Shown here piece by piece: positions 1 to 4,582 of a DNA stretch of 6,279 nt. How positions within the stretch are numbered: the stretch's first letter is position 1; each line of letters starts with the position of its first letter. Where the stretch lies: the NCBI GenBank assembly GCA_021204285.1, contig JAJPZP010000178.1, positions 1 through 6,279 of the forward strand, read 5' to 3'. This DNA comes from Lachnospiraceae bacterium (GTDB lineage: Bacteria; Bacillota; Clostridia; Lachnospirales; Lachnospiraceae). The position numbers and the translations under genes were made by a program. The notes under the pieces are model-generated. The model saw nothing but the letters and a program-made list of their open reading frames with translations. It made no database searches and was not told the DNA's origin.

Positions 1-27
1 CTATAGATGGTGGTTATTGGATAGCTA

Positions 28-60
28 AAATGCTGATTTAATCAGCGTTTCCTTAATTTT
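28..60 (+). terminator. Probable terminator hairpin of the upstream transcription unit
   Basis: Bases 32-46 form a perfect 6-bp stem (GCTGAT/ATCAGC) with a TTA loop. With A-T and G-T pairs the stem extends to about 10 bp (28-37 with 41-50). The T-rich stretch that follows is interrupted (TTTCCTTAATTTT), so as a + strand terminator it is imperfect. On the - strand the stem is followed by ATTTT, so it could work in both directions. It sits just before the ssrA promoter, where a terminator of the preceding gene is expected. The upstream gene itself is not identifiable in the few bases available. Confidence 0.4.
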
Positions 61-95
61 AACAGTCTATTATGTCCATTTTGTGAAAGATTTGC

Positions 96-124
96 TTGAC
101 AAACAGGTTTCTTTTCGATATAGT
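96..124 (+). promoter_or_regulatory. ssrA promoter (sigma-A type)
   Basis: A perfect -35 box TTGACA (96-101) and a near-consensus -10 box TATAGT (119-124) are separated by exactly 17 bases. Transcription should start near 131. That leaves a 5' leader of about 39 nt on the precursor before the mature tmRNA end at 170, to be removed by RNase P as for a pre-tRNA. The strength of the match fits a constitutive, highly expressed stable RNA. Confidence 0.8.
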
Positions 125-169
125 GAAGACCGCTACAAAAAATCTTTTGCGTTGCCTCTGCAGACTTTC

Positions 170-506
170 GGGCTTGTAAAGGTTTCGACGGGGGTTTTGA
201 AGTTGTGGCAGCCATCCGAAGGCACCGCGTAAGGTGCAAACCTAAATATAAACGCTGAAGATAATTTAGCACTCGCAGCTTAAGAGCTGCTGTCCGACTC
301 AGGGCACCCGCACTCTGAGACCCGGGCATCATTGATGCGGGAAACGACATGCGCTAAGCTTTGCGCGTATGGGCGTATCATGAAGCTACTGAAACCGTAA
401 GCCTGCCGTCTGGCGTGCGGCGGAGGGAATGGAAAAGAAACGGCTGTGATGGGAGACACCGCAATGGAAGGGCTTTCGGACAGGGGTTCGATTCCCCTCA
501 GGTCCA
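170..506 (+). ncRNA. ssrA: Transfer-messenger RNA (tmRNA, 10Sa RNA)
   Basis: tmRNA, with SmpB, rescues stalled ribosomes by acting first as alanyl-tRNA and then as a short mRNA that tags the nascent protein for proteolysis. The acceptor stem pairs GGGCTTG (170-176) with CAGGTCC (499-505) over 7 bp. The third pair is G172-U503, the G3-U70 identity pair recognised by alanyl-tRNA synthetase, and the discriminator is A506. The 3' CCA is not encoded (ACTT follows), so it must be added by the CCA enzyme. The D-arm-like core is GGTTTCGACGGGG from 181. The T arm is AGGGG/TTCGATT/CCCCT at 482-498. The tag frame starts at 254 and its stop codon lies in a hairpin loop (GCAGCT 275-280 with AGCTGC 285-290), the usual helix 5 arrangement. 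Length is about 337 nt before CCA addition, within the normal range for one-piece tmRNA. There is no sign of an integrated element at its 3' end. Confidence 0.97.
254..283 (+). other. tmRNA proteolysis-tag reading frame, AEDNLALAA
   Basis: Starting from a GCT resume codon at 254-256, the frame reads Ala-Glu-Asp-Asn-Leu-Ala-Leu-Ala-Ala and stops at TAA (281-283). The terminal LALAA is the classic degron recognised by ClpXP-type proteases. The A-E/D-D-N-x-A-L-A-A pattern resembles tags I recall from Clostridia. The resume codon is inferred from those relatives. An AAC codon immediately upstream (251-253) is in frame, so a start one codon earlier cannot be excluded from sequence alone. Confidence 0.88.
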
Positions 507-511
507 CTTGG

Positions 512-538
512 AACCTGCGCTGACTGCGCAGGTTTTTT
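512..538 (+). terminator. Intrinsic terminator of ssrA
   Basis: A perfect 9-bp stem (AACCTGCGC 512-520 with GCGCAGGTT 526-534) has a 5-base loop, TGACT. It runs into six T residues (533-538). It begins six bases after the mature tmRNA 3' end, so the primary transcript needs only short 3' trimming. It separates ssrA from the cobalamin operon. Confidence 0.93.
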
Positions 539-539
539 C

Positions 540-568
540 TTGCTCATTTATGCAGCCTGCGCTATAAT
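540..568 (+). promoter_or_regulatory. Candidate promoter of the cobalamin operon
   Basis: A perfect -10 hexamer TATAAT (563-568) is preceded, 17 bases upstream, by a weak -35 TTGCTC (540-545; three of six consensus bases). The -35 box begins two bases after the ssrA terminator T-run. Transcription would start near 575 and give a leader of about 210 nt before the cbiP start codon. The poor -35 suggests modest activity or help from an activator. No operator could be recognised. Confidence 0.55.
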
Positions 569-590
569 CTTCGTGAAAGCATCTCGCAGT

Positions 591-655
591 GCATTGCCAG
601 ACAGTGACAAACCGACTGCTTGCAGTCGTGTTTGGCAATGGCAGGCAATATAGGG
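591..655 (+). repeat. Hairpin repeat, copy 1 (upstream)
   Basis: This is a direct repeat of 711-774 at 120-bp spacing, nearly identical over about 65 bases. It differs by one indel, a few substitutions around the inner stem, and the far right end. Inner stem: CAAAC-CGACTG (608-618) pairs with CAGTCG-T-GTTTG (623-634) around a CTTG loop (619-622), with T629 bulged. Outer stem: CATTGCC (592-598) pairs with GGCAATG (634-640). The 5' side carries an unpaired stretch starting AGACAGTG (599-606). A second GGCAAT follows at 645-650. CTTG closed by G-C is a known stable RNA tetraloop. Confidence 0.8.
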
Positions 656-710
656 CGAGAGCCCGCGAGCGAGATGAAGCGAAGCGAAATCGAGCGCAGC
701 ACTGCGACAG

Positions 711-774
711 GCATTGCCAGACAGTGAAACCCGACTGCTTGCAGTCGGGTTTGGCAATGGCAGGCAATATAGGG
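711..774 (+). repeat. Hairpin repeat, copy 2 (next to the cbiP start)
   Basis: This is the second copy of the element at 591-655. The inner stem is a perfect 11 bp (727-737 with 742-752) around the same CTTG loop (738-741). The outer stem CATTGCC (712-718) pairs with GGCAATG (753-759), giving about 18 bp in all with a one-sided bulge AGACAGTG (719-726). After the shared AATATAGGG the two copies diverge. Copy 1 goes into a GAGA-capped mini-hairpin, whereas copy 2 reads AGGGAGG (771-777), the ribosome-binding site of the next gene. The element therefore overlaps the translation initiation region. Confidence 0.82.
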
Positions 775-784
775 AGGAAACAGA

Positions 785-2281
785 ATGGCAAAAGCGATCA
801 TGATACAGGGTACGATGTCGAATTCCGGCAAAAGCTTTCTGACGGCAGGGCTCTGCCGGGTGTTCCGGCAGGACGGGTACCGGGTTGCGCCTTTTAAATC
901 CCAGAATATGGCGCTCAATTCCTATATTACGAAAGACGGTCTGGAGATTGGACGGGCACAGGCGATGCAGGCGGAGGCCTGTGATATCGATCCGACCGTA
1001 GATATGAACCCGATTCTGCTCAAGCCGACCAGCAATGTGGGAAGCCAGGTCATTGTGAATGGTGAAGTCCGCGGCAATATGCGGGCCATGGATTATTATC
1101 AGCACAAAATAGAGCTGATTCCGGATGTGATGGCAGCCTTTGAACGCCTGAGCGCAGAGTACGATATTATTGTGATTGAGGGGGCGGGAAGCCCGGCGGA
1201 GATCAATCTCCATGAAAATGATATCGTCAACATGGGGATGGCGCGCATGGCGAAGGCACCGGTGCTTCTGGTTGGGGATATCGATCGCGGCGGTGTTTTC
1301 GCGGCGCTTTACGGGACGGTGAAGCTGCTGCCGGAGGACGAGCAGGCGATGATCAAGGGTCTGGTCATCAATAAATTTCGCGGTGATGTGAAGATTCTGG
1401 AACCGGGACTTGACATGATTGAGGAGCGTACGGATATTCCGGTTGTCGGCGTTGTTCCAATGGAGCATCTTGATATTGATGATGAGGACAGTCTGTCCGA
1501 CCGGCTGAACCAGACTGTGCGGGGAGCGGGTCTTGACGTGGCGGTCATTCATCTGCCACACATTTCGAATTTCACGGATTTTTCTGCTTTTGAGCGTATG
1601 GACGGTGTTTCCCTGCGCTATGTGCAGCAGCCGGGTATGCTGTCTGATCCGGATCTCATCCTGCTTCCGGGTACCAAAAATACGATGGACGATATGCAAT
1701 GGCTGCGGGAATCCGGTATGGAGACGCTGATCCTGCGGCAGGCGGAAAAGCGTACGCCGATCATCGGTATCTGCGGTGGCTTCCAGTTGCTTGGAAAGCA
1801 GATGGAGGATCCGCACGGCGTTGAGCATGGTGGGAGCATGCGCGGAATGGGACTTCTGGACACGAGAACAGTGTTCGAGGAGGCGAAGACGCGGACACAG
1901 ATCAGCGGCGTCATGGAGCGGGGCGCAGGACTCTGGACGGACTGGCAGGGAAAGACGGTGACAGGCTATGAGATTCACATGGGAGTCTCGGAAAATCTCG
2001 GCGGTTGCAGGGAACTGATCCGGCTTGCAGACGGGCGGATTGACGCTTTATCAAACGAAGATGGCAGTGTGATGGGCAGCTATCTTCACGGGCTTTTCGA
2101 CACGGACGGTTTCGCGGAGAGTATGATCCGGAGTCTGATGAAGGCGAAAGGGCTCGATTACGGAAACTGGCATTTCGATCTGGCGGCGCATAAAAAACAG
2201 GAGTATGACAAGCTGGCCGACCTTGTAAGAAATTCCTTTGATATGAAAAGAATTTATGAGATACTGGAGGAGGGCATCTGA
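785..2281 (+). CDS. cbiP: Cobyric acid synthase, glutamine-hydrolysing (CbiP/CobQ)
   Basis: It uses ATP and glutamine-derived ammonia to amidate side chains b, d, e and g of adenosylcobyrinic acid a,c-diamide, giving adenosylcobyric acid in the cytoplasm. The 498 residues match the usual family length of about 480-510. The N-terminal dethiobiotin-synthetase-like ATPase has the P-loop GTMSNSGKS (9-17), KPTSNVGSQVIVNG (80-93), IEGAGSPAEINL (131-142) and GDIDRGGVFA (164-173). The C-terminal class I glutamine amidotransferase domain (from about residue 252) has GTKNT (296-300), nucleophile Cys330 in GICGG, GYEIHMG (394-400) and catalytic His435 in GSYLHGLF. The start is set by AGGGAGG (771-777), 7 bases from ATG. 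The stop overlaps the cbiC start by one base (TGATG), implying translational coupling. I use cbiP because the neighbours are anaerobic-pathway genes; cobQ is the equivalent name. Confidence 0.97.
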   Translation: MAKAIMIQGTMSNSGKSFLTAGLCRVFRQDGYRVAPFKSQNMALNSYITKDGLEIGRAQAMQAEACDIDPTVDMNPILLKPTSNVGSQVIVNGEVRGNMRAMDYYQHKIELIPDVMAAFERLSAEYDIIVIEGAGSPAEINLHENDIVNMGMARMAKAPVLLVGDIDRGGVFAALYGTVKLLPEDEQAMIKGLVINKFRGDVKILEPGLDMIEERTDIPVVGVVPMEHLDIDDEDSLSDRLNQTVRGAGLDVAVIHLPHISNFTDFSAFERMDGVSLRYVQQPGMLSDPDLILLPGTKNTMDDMQWLRESGMETLILRQAEKRTPIIGICGGFQLLGKQMEDPHGVEHGGSMRGMGLLDTRTVFEEAKTRTQISGVMERGAGLWTDWQGKTVTGYEIHMGVSENLGGCRELIRLADGRIDALSNEDGSVMGSYLHGLFDTDGFAESMIRSLMKAKGLDYGNWHFDLAAHKKQEYDKLADLVRNSFDMKRIYEILEEGI

Positions 2282-2910
2282 TGCTGGATAAAATAGAGAT
2301 TGTGAAACCGATGGAGATTGAGAAGCGGAGCATGGAGATTATCACCTCTGAACTTGGCGGGCGAAGCTGGCCGGAGCCGGAGTTTTCGATTGTGAGGCGC
2401 TGCATCCACACATCGGCAGATTTTGACTATGCGGACAATCTGTGTTTTTCTGAAAACGCGGCCATGCTCGGCGTGGAGGCGCTGCACAGGGGTGCCTGCA
2501 TCGTGACCGACACGAAGATGGCCTGGTCGGGTATCAATAAGAAAATCCTCTCGGACTATGGAGGAGAGGCTTTCTGCTTTATGAGCGATGAGGATGTTGC
2601 GCGGGAGGCGAAGGAGCGCGAGTGTACGCGTGCGGCGATCTGTATGGAACGCGGAGCGGCTCTTGGACGGGAAGTCATCTTTGCAGTCGGGAATGCGCCG
2701 ACCGCACTCATCCGGCTCTATGAACTGATTCAGGAGCAGAAGGTGAACCCGGCGCTGATCATCGGCGCACCGGTTGGCTTTGTCAATGTTGTCGAAGCCA
2801 AAGAGCTGATTATGACCGCGGGCGTGCCCTATATCGTGCCGAGAGGACGCAAGGGCGGCAGCAATATCGCGGCGACGATCTGCAACGCGATGCTGTACTG
2901 GAAATCTTGA
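2281..2910 (+). CDS. cbiC: Cobalt-precorrin-8 methylmutase (CbiC/CobH)
   Basis: It moves the methyl group from C-11 to C-12 of cobalt-precorrin-8 by a [1,5]-sigmatropic shift, giving cobyrinic acid and completing the corrin macrocycle. The 209 residues are the usual length. Family signatures are RRCIHTSADFDY (39-50), in which His43 aligns with the catalytic histidine of CobH, then GNAPTAL (137-143), GAPVGFVNVVEAKE (162-175) and PRGRKGGSNIAA (187-198). The start codon shares its A with the cbiP stop. A strong GGAGGAGGG (2266-2274) lies 6 bases upstream inside cbiP, so both coupling and independent initiation are possible. The protein makes the acid whose a,c-diamide, produced by CbiA (not in this window), is the substrate of CbiP encoded next door. 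CobH and CbiC are homologous; the presence of cbiD and cbiG decides for the anaerobic name. Confidence 0.97.
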   Translation: MLDKIEIVKPMEIEKRSMEIITSELGGRSWPEPEFSIVRRCIHTSADFDYADNLCFSENAAMLGVEALHRGACIVTDTKMAWSGINKKILSDYGGEAFCFMSDEDVAREAKERECTRAAICMERGAALGREVIFAVGNAPTALIRLYELIQEQKVNPALIIGAPVGFVNVVEAKELIMTAGVPYIVPRGRKGGSNIAATICNAMLYWKS

Positions 2911-2938
2911 CGGATATAAGAGAACAGGGAGAGCAGAG

Positions 2939-3430
2939 ATGAACATAGTTGTCAGGAAATATACGGAACGGGATATTTCTGCAATGAATATTATATGGAA
3001 CGAGGTCGTCGAGGACGGCGTCGCGTTCCCGCAGGAGGAGCTTCTGGACGCCGAAACAGGCCGCGCGTTTTTCGCGGAGCAGACTTACTGCGGCATCGCG
3101 GAGGATACCGATACCGGTAGCGTCTACGGGCTCTATATCCTGCACCCGAACAACATCGGCCGCTGCGGCCACATCTGCAACGCGAGCTATGCGGTGAAAG
3201 GGGACAGCCGCGGCCTGCACATTGGCGAGCAGCTGGTATCGGACTGCCTTGCGCAGGCGAAGCGCTGTGGTTACCGTGTGCTGCAGTTCAACGCGGTCGT
3301 TGCCACGAACACGCACGCGCGGCATCTCTACGAGCGTCTCGGATTTACGCAGCTCGGCGTGATCCCGGGTGGTTTCCGCATGAAGGACGGGCATTATGAG
3401 GACATCTGCCCGTATTATCATGTACTGTAG
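2939..3430 (+). CDS. GNAT-family N-acetyltransferase, substrate unknown
   Basis: This 163-residue single-domain protein is a Gcn5-related N-acetyltransferase, which transfers acetyl from acetyl-CoA to an amine. The N terminus, IVVRKYTERDISAMNIIWNE (3-22), has the typical R-x-(Y/A)-x-x-x-D opening. The acetyl-CoA pyrophosphate loop is RGLHIGEQLV (91-100), preceded by the strand NASYAVK (81-87). NTHARHLYERLGF (124-136) is the usual helix near the CoA pantetheine arm. No signal peptide or membrane segment is seen. AGGGAGAG (2926-2933), 5 bases from ATG, sets the start. It lies 28 bases after cbiC and 35 bases before cobT on the same strand, so it is probably cotranscribed with the cobalamin genes. 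GNAT enzymes have no recognised step in B12 synthesis. It may be a passenger or act on a related metabolite; the function is unknown. Confidence 0.9.
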   Translation: MNIVVRKYTERDISAMNIIWNEVVEDGVAFPQEELLDAETGRAFFAEQTYCGIAEDTDTGSVYGLYILHPNNIGRCGHICNASYAVKGDSRGLHIGEQLVSDCLAQAKRCGYRVLQFNAVVATNTHARHLYERLGFTQLGVIPGGFRMKDGHYEDICPYYHVL

Positions 3431-3465
3431 CGCGAAATAGAATAATCTGAAAGAAGGATATAGAG

Positions 3466-4527
3466 ATGGAAGATTTACATAATATTATTTTGGAAATCAA
3501 ACCGATTGACCAGGACATTATGGAGGCGACCTGGAAGTGCTGGGACTCGCTCGCAAAGCCGCTGCGGGGGCTGGGCTGGCTCGAGGATGCACTCGTGCAG
3601 ATCGCCGGTATCATGGGGACGACGACCCCGCATCCGGACAGACGCGCCACCGTCATCATGGGTGCGGACAACGGTGTCGTCGCGGAGGGCGTGACGCAGA
3701 CGGACAGCTCCGTGACACTCCAGGTGCTGGAAAATATGGGCGACGGCATGTCGAGCGCCTGCATTATGGGAAAGCTTGCGGGCTGCGATTCCATTCCGGT
3801 CAATATCGGTTCCCTGGCCAACGCGAAGCATCCGAAGGTTCAGAATCGTGTAGTCCGTTATGGCACCGGAAATATCGCGACCGGCTCTGCCATGACGCGC
3901 GAGGAGTGTGTGCAGGCAATTCTGACCGGCATCGATGTAGTCCGTGAGCTGAAGAAGGATGGCTATCAGCTCATTGTTACCGGCGAGATGGGAATCGGAA
4001 ATACGACGACCAGTGCGGCCTGCGCAGCGGTGCTCTTTGACCGTGATCCGGAGGAAGTCACCGGGCGCGGGGCGGGACTCTCGACGGAAGGCCTGAAGCG
4101 CAAGGTGGATGCCATTCGCCGCGCGATCGCGGTTAATCAGCCGGATAAGGAGGATGCAATCGATGTGATCTCGAAAGTCGGCGGGCTTGACATCGCGGGA
4201 CTGGTCGGCTGTTATCTCGGAGCGGCGCACGAGCATATGCCGGTTCTGATCGACGGCTTCATCTCGGCGATTTCCGCGTATCTGGCCGGTATGCTCTGTC
4301 CGACGGCGAAAGAGTATATGATTGCGACGCACGATTCGACGGAGCCGGCAGCGCATATGGTGCTCGAGCAGCTCGGTATGAAAGCGCCTCTGCAGGCCGG
4401 TATGCATCTCGGCGAGGGGACCGGCGCGATCATGGGGCTTTCGCTGATCGACCAGGCGCTGAACGTTTACTATCATATGGCGACCTGGGATGGCGCGCAT
4501 GTGGAAGCCTATGAGCATTTGAAGTAA
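3466..4527 (+). CDS. cobT: Nicotinate-nucleotide-dimethylbenzimidazole phosphoribosyltransferase (CobT)
   Basis: It transfers phosphoribose from nicotinate mononucleotide to 5,6-dimethylbenzimidazole or another lower-ligand base, forming alpha-ribazole phosphate and nicotinate. This activates the base for nucleotide-loop assembly. The 353 residues match the family. Signatures are GADNGVVAEGV (66-76), GTGNIA (133-138), GEMGIGNTTTSAA (173-185), LGAAHEHMPVLIDGFISA (251-268) and LGEGTGA (315-321). Glu317 in the last aligns with the catalytic glutamate of the Salmonella enzyme. The segment normally close to KPPGSLGRLE reads KPLRGLGWLE here (31-40), a divergence in a usually conserved N-terminal loop. 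AGAAGGA (3452-3458), 7 bases from ATG, supports the start. No base-synthesis gene is in the window, so the actual lower ligand cannot be told from it. Confidence 0.96.
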   Translation: MEDLHNIILEIKPIDQDIMEATWKCWDSLAKPLRGLGWLEDALVQIAGIMGTTTPHPDRRATVIMGADNGVVAEGVTQTDSSVTLQVLENMGDGMSSACIMGKLAGCDSIPVNIGSLANAKHPKVQNRVVRYGTGNIATGSAMTREECVQAILTGIDVVRELKKDGYQLIVTGEMGIGNTTTSAACAAVLFDRDPEEVTGRGAGLSTEGLKRKVDAIRRAIAVNQPDKEDAIDVISKVGGLDIAGLVGCYLGAAHEHMPVLIDGFISAISAYLAGMLCPTAKEYMIATHDSTEPAAHMVLEQLGMKAPLQAGMHLGEGTGAIMGLSLIDQALNVYYHMATWDGAHVEAYEHLK

Positions 4528-4572
4528 CGGTTCAGAGCGGTCTCAAGGCCTGCTGTTATGAACGATCCCTAT

Positions 4573-4576
4573 GGAG
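4573..4576 (+). promoter_or_regulatory. Ribosome-binding site deciding the cbiD start
   Basis: GGAG at 4573-4576 lies 6 bases before ATG 4583. The ATG at 4571, four codons upstream in the same frame, overlaps this site and has no Shine-Dalgarno-like sequence in front of it (GAACGATCCCT). The later ATG is therefore the better start. Confidence 0.6.
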
Positions 4577-4582
4577 TACCTG

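Larger units (their letters stand above)
575..784 (+). promoter_or_regulatory. Structured 5' leader of the cobalamin operon, unknown class
   Basis: This stretch has no convincing gene. It contains two direct copies of a hairpin element (591-655 and 711-774), a small GNRA-capped hairpin between them (GGGC-GAGA-GCCC, 653-664), and a purine-rich GCGA/GAGCG-like spacer (about 657-697). CGCAGTG (585-591) is complementary to CACTGCG (700-706). CACTG at 700-704 could alternatively pair with CAGTG in either hairpin bulge (602-606 or 722-726), or its surroundings could fold locally (695-698 with 703-706), so mutually exclusive folds exist. No B12 box of the cobalamin-riboswitch type and no GCCACTG element are visible. 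No T-run follows the hairpins, so this is not a standard terminator-type attenuator. Leader status depends on the candidate promoter at 540-568. A non-regulatory repetitive element is the main alternative. Confidence 0.5.

Noticed and set aside
1..43. 3' tail of an upstream protein gene such as smpB
   Set aside because: smpB often precedes ssrA in Firmicutes. The two short open tails here (stops at 26-28 and 39-41) are too short and do not match any C terminus I can recognise.
361..567. Small + strand frame of 68 codons starting inside ssrA
   Set aside because: It overlaps the tmRNA body and its terminator; the sequence is fully explained by the RNA gene.
591..774. CRISPR array
   Set aside because: There are only two units, each about 65 bp with a long internal hairpin and 55 bp between. 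The dimensions are wrong and there are no cas genes.
591..774. Cobalamin riboswitch
   Set aside because: The position before cbiP prompted a search by eye, but the B12 box and the other conserved core blocks are absent from both copies.
711..774. Intrinsic terminator or attenuator
   Set aside because: The hairpin is strong, but GGCAATGGCAGG follows it rather than a T-run, so Rho-independent termination is not supported.
589..897. + strand frame of 102 codons through the repeat region
   Set aside because: It reads through both hairpins and then overlaps cbiP out of frame, with no Shine-Dalgarno. A leader peptide role was considered, but the frame runs past the cbiP start.
548..1978. Long - strand open frame (476 codons) antisense to cbiP
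   Set aside because: It lies opposite a gene with unmistakable family motifs, its translation is rich in His/Arg/Leu with no recognisable domain, and it runs across the hairpin repeats. It is a by-product of the codon bias of cbiP.
3475..4518. Long - strand open frame (347 codons) antisense to cobT
   Set aside because: It mirrors cobT almost exactly, has no motif, and has no ribosome-binding site worth noting. It is a shadow of GC-biased codons.
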